Shown one piece after another: positions 43,621-55,442 of a stretch of DNA of 64,000 nucleotides. The stretch comes from Calliopum simillimum. Its lineage: Eukaryota; Arthropoda; Insecta; Diptera; Lauxaniidae. Below the pieces are notes generated by a model. The model saw only the letters and a list, made by a program, of their open reading frames with translations. It did no database searches and had not been told where the DNA came from. A program made the translations under genes and the position numbers. Each line of letters opens with the position of its first letter. Positions within the stretch are counted from its first letter, which is position 1. Where the stretch lies: assembly GCA_951812925.1 (NCBI GenBank), contig OX638369.1, positions 58,418,228-58,482,227 on the forward strand. The letters are read 5' to 3'.

Positions 43621-44418
43621 AAATAAAAAAAACAAAAAAAAAAAAAACATTGCCTTCTTAAGTGACCAATAAGATAATTTCATTAAGCACCTTCCGAAAT
43701 GTGACCCTAATGCCACTTTTTTTTACAATTTTATTCAAGAAATTACATCTTAAGCATAATCACTCAAGTTCAGACCACCCACCTTCCTGATTCGGTTACT
43801 AAGAATTCATTAAAAATTAAACGTTTTGCTGGATGGGCTCGTGAAAACGTACAACAGTTTCAAATTCAAGTTTTCTCAGTGTTTTTTCGTTAAAAGTTAG
43901 TTATCTCATTAAAACATATTCTTCTTTTAAGAAAACATCAATCAGAGTATGATTTGCTTATTTTGACTTTGATTTTTATTGAATTTTCAAAAATCGTGTA
44001 CTATATCAACTCGTAACTACATTTTTTTAAATGTCACTCATACGTCTCGTATTGCCCGAATTAATTTAATGTATTCGATAGATCTGGAGAAAACCTTTTT
44101 AAAATTTATTTTTTGAATTTAAGTCAGACTTTGAACAATTTAAAATAAAAGCAAAAGTAAACTAAAAAATTAAAGTCAAAAGTTTTTTTGTTTCATATAT
44201 GAACCGGTTATTTGGAAAGTGGTCTAAGTTAATTTTCCAAAAAATCAATCAAACGTCATGAAGATTTTGTAAGCTGAAAATTTGCTTGCTAATGAAATAT
44301 AAAATTGTTTATTTTGAAAGTGGCTTAGATCCCATTTTTTAGGGTTTCAAATGAAAATAGGTAAAATTATGCAATTATTTATTTTTTGTTTTGTGGATAG
44401 TTTTCTAGTATATTCATA
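43621..44418. other. unassigned intergenic or intronic sequence
   Basis: AT-rich; no repeat or gene supported. Confidence 0.35.
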
Positions 44419-44608
44419 AGGCCGGGTCAAATTTTTTTGCGGCAAAGTGCATAGCAACAAAACAATCTACGAAAAATTCTAAAAAACTTTGCCCAAGAAA
44501 CCGTGGATCTAAAAGCAATATCGAGCCGCCGAAAATTGCGTTGAAGTTTTGATGTAGTACTTTAAAATTCAATAAAAAAAAAAAACAAAAAATTCAAATA
44601 CATTGAAT

Positions 44609-44985
44609 AATTGATTTTTATTTTAATTGAACTTTTAGTCATATATTTGCAAAGATCGATTTACATATAAATCTATCAATGCATATTTCTAACACATAAT
44701 TATGACAAATCAAGGAACGGATTAAAAACACGGCTATAGTGACATATGTGTCGTCTTTCGCCACAAAGACTCATCAGACTATTTTTGTTGTAATTATAAT
44801 TATATTCATTTTACTAAATTAATTATAATTGAAAAATTGCAAGTTTGAAAACTTTTTGTGTTTTTGGTCAGGGCGGGAGACGAACCAAGGATCTCCAGGT
44901 TGGTAGCAGAGAGAGATTTATATGTAAATCGATCTTTGCAAATATATGACTAAAAGTTCAATTAAAATAAAAATCAATTTTCAAT
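44609..44985. mobile_element. nested MITE with ~65-bp inverted repeats
   Basis: TTGATTTTTATTTTAATTGA, AACTTTTAGTCATATATTTG and CAAAGATCGATTTACATATA are mirrored at the right end (TATATGTAAATCGATCTTTG and the rest). Non-coding interior, about 377 bp in total. Confidence 0.75.
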
Positions 44986-45072
44986 ATAAAATGTCATTAA
45001 GTAACACACTTAAAAAAATTCTTAAAATACATTGAATAATTTTATATGAAACAAGCAAAAAAAAAAAAATAT

Positions 45073-45952
45073 AGGGTAAGGGAGGGAAATATAGACCACC
45101 CATCTTTCTTTTTTAAATAAAACCCAAAATACATAAAACAAAACAATTAATTTTATGTCATTCACTAAAGGAAACAATTTACCTTTAATCTGATTCACTT
45201 TTAGATAAATATCTCATCAGGATTAAGAAAAAAAATTAAAAAACTGAAAATACTCAAAATGAAGATAAAAAAAAAGTGTAGTGCTATATGGACTATATAG
45301 TCCACATGTTTATTTGGTACAGAAGTTGCATATAAAAATGTCACGACTCCAAGAACGTAAGATTACACATTCAACCCAAAATTCGACACGGCGATCTTCT
45401 GAGTAAAGAGTATTATATTATATGCATTTTTTATCATTTTTTTCCTTTGTAATTAAAGAATTACATATAATGACCATCACACTCGTCATGAAAACTGCAA
45501 CTAGATTCCCCATCTGAAAAAGATGATAAATTCATTTGTTTTTGAGGCTTTTTTCTTTGGTGGTCCATATTACCCACAGCACGTGTTAGTGAAATAAATG
45601 GTTTTTTTATCAAAAACTCTTTTGGTTAATGAACTTATTTGTGCTAATATATTATAAATGGTATTCACTGACTTTATATAATTAACCATTTATTTAAAAA
45701 CCCGATGTCTTTAAAGTGAAATAATGAAATATACTCACTAGAAAAAAATGATAACTGATCTTTTTTTTAGAAAAATGAACTTTACAGAAACATGCGACTT
45801 CACCGAACGCTGAAATCACCCTATTATAAGCTTTAGGTATTAGCGCTAAGTTTGAACATGAATAACGGTAAATCCCATGTATGCAGTGGGAAATAACCGT
45901 GTGGTCCATATTACCCACGTAGTTCATATTTCCCTCCCTTACCCTAATTTTT
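45073..45952. mobile_element. nested TIR element, AGGGTAAGGGAGGG ends
   Basis: AGGGTAAGGGAGGGAAATAT at the left is mirrored by ATATTTCCCTCCCTTACCCT at the right; the subterminal ATAGACCACCCA / GTGTGGTCCATATTACCCAC parts also correspond. About 880 bp, no transposase seen. A small perfect hairpin TGGACTATATAGTCCA lies at about 45288-45303. Confidence 0.75.
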
Positions 45953-46130
45953 TCATTTTCTTATTGTATTTTAAAGTAGTACATCAAAACTTCAAGGCAA
46001 TTTACGGCGGCTCGATATTGATTTTAGACCCATGATTTTTTGGGCAAAGTTTTTTAGAATTTTCCATAGATTTTTTTTGTTGCTATACTCTTTGCCAATT
46101 TTTTGCCTCCCGAACAAATTGACCCGGCCT

Positions 46131-47824
46131 AATTCATATTTTATATAGATAGATTTTAAGGTTAATATTTTTTCAATTATATTTTTATTAAACCGAAAAG
46201 TGAATTTTTTAATTTTGAAAGTAACCATATTATTTATGAATAAATTTTATTTATTATAATTGGGTTGGTTACCTTAATATCTTCAGGCACCCAAAAACTT
46301 CATACGACTGTTTTATCAGTTAGCAATATTTTTAAATTCATTAAGAAGCAAACCCTTCAATAAATGGATCAAGGCCACTTTCAAAATAAACGGCTCATAT
46401 ATGAGCAAAAAAAACTTTTAACTTTAAATTTGTTTAGCAAAACTTTGTACTTTTATTTTAAAACTTTAAAGTCTGACTTAGATATCAAAAATAACTTTTA
46501 AAAAGATAAACTCAAAATCATGTGTTTCGGAAATTAAAAAAAAAAATTTTAAAAACAAATTTTTTTCCAAAATGAAAATGTTTCCTTTAAAATTGATTAA
46601 CAGAGTCTTGACATAAACATATTTTTAGTGTTGTTTATATTGGAAGTTGGAGTTGAAACAAGATCGATTTGGCAGATCAGAAATTTAAGGAAGAAAAAGT
46701 TGCAAATTTTTTTCAACATTGGTGTTTTTTGGTAGTTTAGCGACTTTTGTTTTATGTTTTAAAATTTCCCCATTTCACGCATTAGACACGTAATATTCTT
46801 TTTTAGAATTCAAACTATTTAAATATTTCAAAATACATACATATATTCTTTAACTTTTGAACGTTACGTGTTAATTTTATGTTTGCGTTCTTTACTGCGC
46901 CATATTTGCATCGTACGAGTCTGCATAGCGGATTATGAAACCCTACTCGTACGTTTTTACTTTTGTTTTTAATTGACTACATGTGAAACAAACTCGAGAG
47001 ATAAATTTTCACTACAATAATGAGTCAAATTACAACCACAATGAACTTATACGAGCAGAACTAAACAAAAGGAAAACGCAATTAGTTTCGTATTACTTTT
47101 GTTGTACCCCAAATATTACAACCCTTAAAGTTCTGAATCCTTTGAATGAATGCACGTACATATACATACATACATATTATGAAACATCAAAATGTTTACA
47201 GTAAATACTTACGCCAGCATTTAAATGATTTTCAGTAAGCGAACGGTTTACGTCATAATAATTTTTAAGATATAGCTCTGGTTTTGGAGATATTTTAGTT
47301 AGAAATTCAATTACATGCATGTTTGAGACATTTCACAAAATACATCGATTTACTAAATGCATTAGGTTTTATCTTAAAAATGACAATTTATCCTAATATT
47401 TGCAAAAGTAATTGCCATTTCAAAACTATTTCTTATTTAATCATGTACAACATGACGTATGAGTAATATTTAATTAATTTGTCAAATTAGCATTTTTAGC
47501 ATGAAACGTTAACAATTTTATATGTTAATTCACCATTTTTAGCATGTTAGATTGAAAGTTTTAACACTATATATTAATATATTGCATATTGAACGGATAT
47601 TGTAACTCAAAAATTTAAATATAACAGTGCTTTTTCCATTTTGTTTTTTTTTTTGAAGATGTGGACAAAAAGCAACCACAAGTGTTAAAATTAGTTACTA
47701 ACAAACTCATGATGAGGATATAATAAACTTCGCTTAGTACCCTTTACTTAGGATTTATTTTTTTCTGCTTAGTAAAAATATTGCAAAATAACAATTTAAT
47801 AAATGAGAATTTATAATCAGAATA
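46131..47824. other. unassigned sequence
   Basis: AT-rich, no coding or repeat assignment. Confidence 0.35.
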
Positions 47825-48986
47825 AGTGGAGTTAATAAAGCCCTCAAACAGGCAAAATGAGGAAATTATTTTTTAAACAATATTTAAGAAGCTTATGTTT
47901 TCATAAAAAAATTGGAAAAATGTATTCGGCGATGCTTAATCCGGATCTGGTATAAGAATTGCTGTATCTCGTATAATTTCTGAGATATCTTCTCTTCATT
48001 TACGGCCTAAAATTGTTCATGTAAAAACTGTTGCCATGCTTTTCTCAAGATCGACTGTACCGATTTTAATAAAACTTTGCAAAATAATGAACATTAGCAT
48101 AGACTAAAAAATGAAAACTTTAAATTTAATTTGGTATCTCGTGAACCATTAAAGATATTTTGACGAAATTTGGTACTCAGATATTGACTATCAATGCCTT
48201 ACAATAAATGAAAATTGGGCGAAATCGGAAAAATGCCAAATATTTCTTGAAAACGACTTTTAATGAAATTTAGGAGATGTTGCCCCTGAAAATGTAAACA
48301 TGATGTGGTTTTTGAAAGCTCTAGGGTTTTTCTCTAAAACTTTATTTAAAGTATCTTGTTTTTCCTCAGAGATATCCTAACCTAAAATTTTACGTTTGAT
48401 ATTAAAGAAAAAAATTTTCAATGGTCAAAAAGAAGGCGTGGCACTTTTTATCTGGAGCCATTGATAGTCAGTAGCTGTATCCAAATTTCATCAAAATATC
48501 TGATATGGCTCATGAGATATGATCAAATTAAATTTAAAGTTTGGGGCAATGCCACGCATCTTCATGAGTATCTACAGAGTCAAAGTCTATCTCATTCTCT
48601 AGCCTGTGCTAATGTTCATCATTTTGCAAAGTTTCATTAAAATCGGTACAATCGTTCTTGAGAAAAACATGGCAACAGTTTTGACATGCACAATTTAAGG
48701 TCGTAAACGAGATATCTCAGAAACCATACGAGATAAAGCAATTTTGATGTCGGATTCGGATTACGCATCGCCAAATACATTAAAAATAATTGCTCTTATA
48801 TTTGTTTGTTATTATTTTTTTTCCAATTTTTTTTTATGAAAACATAAGTTTCTTAAATATTGCTTAAAAAATAATATAATTTTGATCCAGCGCCAAAAGG
48901 TTTCTGATTTTAGATAAAAAAAAAAAAATCATCAAAATCGGAGGTGCTCTTGAGGACTTCCGACTAAAAGGCTTTATTGATTCCAC
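47825..48986. mobile_element. long foldback element, about 1.16 kb
   Basis: AGTGGAGTTAATAAAGCC at the left is mirrored by GGCTTTATTGATTCCACT at the right. Inner mirrored blocks include AATATTTAAGAAGCTTATGT / ACATAAGTTTCTTAAATATT, ACCGATTTTAATAAAACTTTGC / GCAAAGTTTCATTAAAATCGG in part, and ATCTCGTGAACCATT / GGCTCATGAGAT. Only about 150 bp near 48,270-48,420 are unpaired. No coding capacity. Confidence 0.75.
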
Positions 48987-50877
48987 TAAATCCCTTAACA
49001 GTTTTCCTTAAAAATTGTGATGCCACTTTTTTATACCTTTTGGGTGCAGTATTTTTTCAGAAAATTTAGTACATTTGAATGGGCTTATTTGAAAGTTGAA
49101 CAAGTCCAATTTCTTAAAATTTGAGTTTACGTATGTCCTCTTCTTATATTTAAAATTACAATCTAGTTAGATCACGATTTCATCATAACTTACTCCAAAG
49201 AATTTTTCATGAAAAACATTTTTCCAAAAATAATTTTTTTAAAGTGTAATAAGTCCATTTTTTCACCTACTGAAGATTTTTTATGGTGTTCAGTTCTTAA
49301 ATTATCGAAAAATACTGCAGAAATCGAAATTTATCGAAAAGCATCGAAAAAAACTTCATCGAAAAGTTTCCGAAAACCCTGATCAAATCGACGAGGGCCT
49401 GATATTATTAAAAAAACATCGAAAAAGCCTTCAGCAATCTACATATTAATGTGCAAGACAAAAATTTGTCCTACCTTTTTTACTATGTTAGAAATGGAGC
49501 ACGACTTTAAATTATTCACCATTGGAAAGGTATTTGTGTGTAAATGTGCACAAAGCTAAAATTATTTTAATATTTTGCCAACAAGCCAGGTAAAATTAAA
49601 TGCAAATTTTTCAATATTAACAATGACAAAATACGCGGTCACACAGAGCTGAAAATAGAATACGGCACAAAGAGAGAGACGAAAAGCTGACTGACACTGA
49701 CTGTTTTTTGTTTTCTTTTCGTTTCACATTTGTCATTGGACCAGGGATGATAAATGAGCTTTTCTATTTTGTACCAAATAGCAAAAAGTACTGAAACTGT
49801 CCAAAAAGTACCAAAATTATTTAATATTTACATTTGTGGTCAAATTTTAACCATTGGGCGATTCTAGTAAAAATAAATTCAGCAACATACAATTGTTTTA
49901 ATTTCTCTATACCTTTATTTATAAAATCTCTTATTATATAGAAAGGAATAAGTCCCGCTAAAGTTAAACAAAATTTTATACAAATGGAAGTCGAATAATT
50001 TCATTCAGATCAAAAAAATTCAACTAAATTCTATTACACTCCTCAAAATTTTCACAGCAAGACAAAAATCAAAAAATTTGCAGTACTTAGTAAACACTTT
50101 AGACCAGTTTTAGAAAGCTAACTACTTAATATTTTTAAATTGACTCGTACGCAAAACCTTAAATACCTCAGTTTAGGAAAAAGTGGACTTATTCCGCTTT
50201 TAAAAAAACCCATTCATTTTTTGTCAGAAAAGGACTTGAAAACGTGCAACAGTACGCACTTTATTGTCATTGATAGGTGCCATTTTAAAAGCTTAACTGA
50301 TAAGTTCACTTTACGATAACTGAATGTTTTCTAACGTAACAAGCTTTACATCGTTTCACTATGTTATCTTCGACCTTCTTTTTTCAAGTTTGCTATGAAG
50401 TTTCATTGTTAAATTGAATCGCGATAAGCAAAGTTTTTATGATTTTATTATTTTAGAGCTTGTAATACACCAAAAGTCGAATGAATTTGTTTTAAATACA
50501 CGTATAACTAATTTTAGGTGGCATTTATGCTCGAAGAACGAATGCAGCCTATAGTTTTGAAATGTCAAACCAAAAGAACAACCCACTATCTTTCTAGGTA
50601 TATGCTTTCACCACAAAATTTTGTATATTTTTTTTTATCCGTCAAACAATTGCATTTATTTGAGGAAATACAGTCATTTGTATTTTCTTTTATATCATTA
50701 AAAATTACATTATCCATGAAGAACTGATAAAAAACTTATGATTTTCATTCATAAATTTTTAAGTATAATCAGCTATAGTACAATGTACAACTTTTAAAAA
50801 GCCACCCAACTACAATAGAAAAAGTATTGTGATGGAGTAATATAGGGGGTTCAGTGAATTTATTTCGAACTATTATA
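48987..50877. other. unassigned sequence
   Basis: AT-rich. ATCGAAAAGCATCGAAAAAA and similar short repeats lie at 49310-49430. Nothing coding supported. Confidence 0.35.
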
Positions 50878-51598
50878 CGAGGGTTGCCTTTTATATTTCG
50901 GGATTGGGCAAGACTAATGTCAGTAGCTAAAATCTGACAACACCATAATAAAGTTTGACATTTTTTAGCATAAACGTACTCACAACGTTTTGATGTACAA
51001 GTGCTATTTGTTTTGTTTACAGTGAGTTTCCATTGATAGTATAAAATATGGCTAAATTATGGGGTTTCCAACGAGAACAAAAATTTTTTACGGCCAAGTG
51101 TTCATGCAATATTGAATGTATGCTGGTCCCACTAATGCCTAAGGTTGTCTCAATCTCACGATAGGTCACATGACGATCTTGCAATATCAGTTGGCGCACA
51201 GCATCAATGGTTTCCGGAACAACAACTGATTTTGGACGACCTTCACGAAATTCGTCTTGGAGTGAACTACGACCTCGGTTGAATTCACCATACCATCGAT
51301 AAACACGGGTCTTTGATGGAGCTTCATCGCCAAAAATTGAATTAAGTTCATCGATGTACTGTTGTTGAGTTAATCCACGTCGAAAGTTGTGAAAAATTAT
51401 CGCACGAAAATGTTCACGAGTTAATTCCATTTTTTTGCCAAATTGATTTTTTCAAGTCACTGTAACCAACACAAATGATTGTCGTACGTCAAAACGTTGT
51501 GAGTACGTTTATGCTGAAAAATGTCAAACTTTATTATGGTGTTGCCAGATTTTAGCTATTGACATTAGTGTTGCCCAATCCCGAAATATAAAAGGCAA
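50878..51598. mobile_element. rearranged mariner with two inverted 5' ends
   Basis: About 150 bp of mariner 5' terminus and 5' UTR (CGAGGGTTGCCTTTTATATT, AGCATAAACGTACTCACAAC) on the left returns inverted on the right. Between them only the N-terminal part of a transposase is present, on the minus strand. TA precedes the left end (50876-50877), while the right end lacks the last few bases of the repeat. The 3' half of the transposon is missing altogether. Confidence 0.85.
51040..51430 (-). pseudogene. mariner (DD34D) transposase N-terminal half
   Basis: Reads MELTREHFRAIIFHNFRRGL from 51430, then the paired helix-turn-helix DNA-binding region (SKTRVYRWYGEFNRGRSSLQ; GRPKSVVVPETIDAVRQLIL; RDVTY-type HVTYREIETTLGISGTSIHS), ending SRWKPHNLAIF. 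The frame is open across about 125 residues, but the catalytic domain is absent. It resembles the element at 58436-59275. Confidence 0.88.
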
Positions 51599-52170
51599 AG
51601 AAAACCACAATACACAAAAATACTAGATGTGTGTTACCAAGTGTTATAATATTATTAAAGTCTAATAGATTGCCTCACACATCCTTTGTCTATTAATTCT
51701 TATGATATTTAAAAATTTGGCTTACAATAGACAAATCAGGGTTGTAAAATAGTTTAAAATACTACAATACAATATTTGTTGTCTGCCTCCAGTATAATGT
51801 TATTTGTGCGAAGTATTTTTCTTAACGGGTATGTTGTAAAATTGATGCTTGTGTGAATTCCTTGAAAATTTCAGAATATTTCGACTTTTCAAACTTTTGT
51901 ACCGTTATTCGCTTCATTCAGTTTTTTAAATTTTTACCATTGTAAAACTTTGTTATAGAAGATAAAGTCAATTTTCCTGTGGAACATCATATTTAACAAA
52001 CATTTAGTAAAACCAACTTTTTGCTTGATTATTTCACTCTTCCGATAAGTTTCTTAAAAGTGCAAACCAAAACCGTTATTTCATTTGAATTTTATAGTTA
52101 CACCAAATTAAAAAAGAAATCTAAATGAATGAACTGTAATTAAAGTACTACATAACCATAACACTAACGA
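51599..52170. other. sequence upstream of the second ABC gene
   Basis: AT-rich with no recognisable feature; probably intron or 5' flank of the gene starting at 52185. Confidence 0.4.
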
Positions 52171-52184
52171 TTTGATACAGCAAC

Positions 52185-52659
52185 ATGTCAAATTTAAATG
52201 CAACTTGTGATATTATGCCCACTGTTGTTAACACAATAGCTGACAATGGCGTCGATACAAAGAATGATATCATCAAATTAAACCTTTTAACACTGGCAAG
52301 CCACGATCCCAGTACAACAAATCCAACAAATTCACCAAATACAACAACACCAACGTCAAGCCGAGGCATCCATAGATTAACCGCCAAATATACAAAACAT
52401 CTGCCGCCAAGTTATGATGAAAGTAACGACGCAGTCGAAATCAGCAAAACAGCACCAGATACTCGGAATACAACAACGCGTTCATCGACGCACTCAACCA
52501 CATCATCATCGGCAACAACAGCGTCGTCAAGCTCAAACTCAGCAACATCAGCAACATCGACAACAGTGTTTCCGCACGAGCAACACAGAACGATGAAAAA
52601 ACTTGACATTGCCTTCGACAATGTGGCGTTTAGCGTCAGAGCTGGGTTTCTCAAAAGAG
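52185..52659 (+). CDS. first coding exon of a second ABC transporter (ABCG type)
   Basis: ATG at 52185 in a good fly context (CAACATG) opens a 158-codon exon. It may follow an acceptor (GATACAG at 52174-52180). The first ~140 residues are Ser/Thr/Asn-rich and low complexity (TNPTNSPNTTTPTSS; SSATTASSSSNSATS), as in the cytosolic N termini of fly ABCG proteins. It ends KLDIAFDNVAFSVRAGFLKR, the strand that opens an ABC ATPase domain (the xIxFxNVxxSVR pattern). A GTGTGT donor begins at 52660, leaving one base of the next codon. The Walker A exon must lie beyond the window or was not found. A related gene ends 32 kb upstream on the same strand, suggesting a tandem pair. Confidence 0.75.
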
Positions 52660-52841
52660 GTGTGTACAAATATATATACATTTATATACCTATATCTTTA
52701 TATCTTCCATTGTTGTATGTACCTAGTGAAATTCTAGTTTAATTTTTTTTTTTTATGGATTTGCATATATTTTATTATATTGAATTAGTAAATATTTGAA
52801 AAAAGCCTGTTTTGCCGGTAAACTACATATACGTATATGTA

Positions 52842-54261
52842 CATTAAGGTTGGTCAGGGGCTAAAAACACAATTGTTGTATGAAAAACTTTTTTTTGTTT
52901 CGCCACATAACCCGAAATCAAAATTTACATACATATATAAGTAGTACGAGAAAAATTTTAAAGCTGTGCGTTAAATGATTTCGGAATGTTACTAAGCGAA
53001 GTGAATTGGTGATAAAAAATTTAAAAATAACTCAACTTTCTTTCAGGGTCTGTGTTAAATGGGGGATAAAGAGTGTGTCGAAAAAAACTTATACACGCTT
53101 AAAGTTAAATAAAACTTTAACCGTTCAATTTAAAAATTCTGAAAAATATGTGAGTTTATTAATATATTTTAGAAATTCAAACATTAAAATATTGGAATAC
53201 TAATCGGAATTTATAAATCTATCCACCATTTCCGGGAATCTTGTTATTAACGATTTTATAGTTGTTTCCGTTACCTTTTTAGGAGGAGCCAGTCCATTTA
53301 CGCTTGAAGTCGGACATGTCCTGGGATAACTTTTCTGTGTTCTTCAATTCCCTTTTCACTAGCGCCCAATATCTCTCCACAAGCCGGAGTTTTGGACAAT
53401 TGGGTGGGTTTGCCTCACGTGGTTCAAAATTCACATTATTATTTGCATACTACTCAAGGGCCTTTTTTCCATAGTGGCATGATTCTAAATAAGACCAGAA
53501 ATATGTAGGCTGTCTGTGCAGCTTTAGGAAAGGCAAAAGCCGTTTAAGAAGACACTCCTTAATATACATTTCTGTATTTATCGTTCCTGATGTAACGAAC
53601 GCTTGGCTTCTTTTGCCACAACTGCAAATGGTTTGCCATACAAGAAACTTCTTATTGAATTTTGTTTGCTTTTTTTCCCGGTATTGTTCCTGAGTATTAC
53701 CTCGTCCATCAGTCACATTAAAATCTTTACCCGGAAGTTGTGAAAAGTCTGCCAGAACATAGGTTTCATCATCCATCACACAGCACGTACATTTTTTATA
53801 AAATTAGACCTCAATTTTTTGCTCGTTCTTTTGCTTCTATATTCTTTACCTCATTGCGATTTGGAACTTTCTGAACTTTATACGACTTCAGCTCAGTATT
53901 AGCTTTGGTTCTGCACACAAAAAAATTAGAGCATGTTCTTCTTGATCCAGGTTTTCGTGCAATGTGTAAGTCTTCTTTATACTGTTTAATGGCTTTTGAA
54001 ACAGTGTGACGTTGAACCTTGAGATCTGTTGCTATTTTTTTGAAAGTCCACAATGGATTTTTTTCAAAATTAAAATTAAATGAATTTCAATAATTTGATT
54101 TTAATTTATTTTTTTGCCTTTATATCAGAGATGAACTTAGGCAGTTTTGATATTTAACGACACATTTTTCCATAGAAAATTGTGTTTCAAAAGTCCCACA
54201 ATATACCGAGGAATATATTCTAGTTGTTAGCAGAAATTTTTTTTTGCGATCCACCTTAATG
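52842..54261. mobile_element. Tc1-like transposon, degraded, 1.42 kb
   Basis: CATTAAGGTTGGTC at the left and GATCCACCTTAATG at the right are inverted repeats flanked by TA (52840-52841, 54262-54263). The transposase lies on the minus strand (about 54060 to 53270). Length is normal for a full element, but the gene is broken. Confidence 0.8.
53270..54062 (-). pseudogene. Tc1-like transposase, frameshifted
   Basis: Starts with WTFKKIATDLKVQRHTVSKA, a helix-turn-helix segment. After frame breaks it resumes near 53779 with CVMDDETYVLADFSQLPG (first catalytic D) and KKFLVWQTICSCGKRSQAFV. The block that normally carries the second aspartate before ASCHYGKK reads WSYLESCHYGKKALE here, so that residue is lost. 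After a stop, REANPPNCPKLRLVERYWAL keeps the final glutamate. Inactive. Confidence 0.8.
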
Positions 54262-55440
54262 TACATATGTGCTTATGTGTGATATCTACATATCTATGTT
54301 TATATACATATGTCTACGGATCTGTTTGTTTAGCCATATGATCGAGTAGAACGTGGGTAAATTTTAAATTTGCGCTAAATCTTATCTATGAACTTGGAGT
54401 ACTTTAAATTGTCACACATAACATGTGAAAATAGACAGTGAGGGCTTTAACGATACGACAAAAAATTATTTTTAATTCCTGAATGGAGAAATAACCCAAA
54501 CTGTAGATTGAGCTTTTAAGTCTTGATCATTTTATAGGCCAAAAATATTGTATACACGTTAAGTTGTCAAAACTACTTAGATATGTATTTTATTTACTTA
54601 TGTAAGTTAATCAATGACGTTTGAATTACACAGTACAACAAAACCAAAACAAACAGGAAATGCTAATAAGAGTAATATCTTAGACTTGCCCAACAGAAAG
54701 CACTATACACCATATATGCACAATTAAAGTTCGCGTGAGAATAATTCTATTATGCCGGTAGCATTGGAACTTCAACAATTCCCTCTTTAAAAAAAAAAAA
54801 AAAGATCATACCAGCTTTTTCAGATTTCTTAGATTTGGATTTGATGAGCAATTAGAAACTTTTTTTTTTAATTATACCTACTATTTATTATAAGATAGGA
54901 AAAAGGAATTTTGCATTCTTGCATTAGTTCTTCTCATCATAATTGTAGATGTCAAATATTTATTTAAAAAATTTTAAAGTCAGAACAAAAACACATGAAC
55001 TAACAACAAACTCAATCGAAATGATCACGAAAATGTTTCAATTAACAGATCATTAAGTGGATTTGTCAGTGCTGAAATAAAAATAAGTAATAAAATACAC
55101 ATATATACAATATGGACCGAACAGAGATTATCAGAATGGCACAACTCAAAAAAAGTGAAATTTGACGTTTGAACGACATCTGAACCGTATTAACAAATTA
55201 CATTCAATTAACAAAAAATATTACATATTGCAATTTGCATAAAATTTTCTAAAATTAAATATCAACTTTTTAAATTCGTGATTTTTCAATAAATATGTGT
55301 ATATGAAATGTTGAATTCATTAAGTTTCAATTAAGAAATCCAGCGCAATTAGACCCGAAATTAAGGGGTAAAAGGCGTTAGCGCAATACAAAGCAGTAGT
55401 ATTAAAATAAACTTTAAAATTTTGCAATTGCTTTTAGAAA
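54262..55440. other. unassigned intronic sequence
   Basis: AT-rich with no supported feature. Confidence 0.4.
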
Positions 55441-55442
55441 TA

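Larger units (their letters stand above)
44419..46130. mobile_element. TIR element of 1.7 kb carrying two nested elements
   Basis: AGGCCGGGTCAAATTT at the left and TTGACCCGGCCT at the right begin mirrored arms of about 160 bp, including ATATCGAGCCGCCG / CGGCGGCTCGATAT and TTGATGTAGTACTTTAAA / TTTAAAGTAGTACATCAA. Flanks TATTCATA and AATTCATA agree in 7 of 8 bases, which would suit an 8-bp (hAT-like) duplication. The interior is occupied by the elements at 44609-44985 and 45073-45952. Confidence 0.75.
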
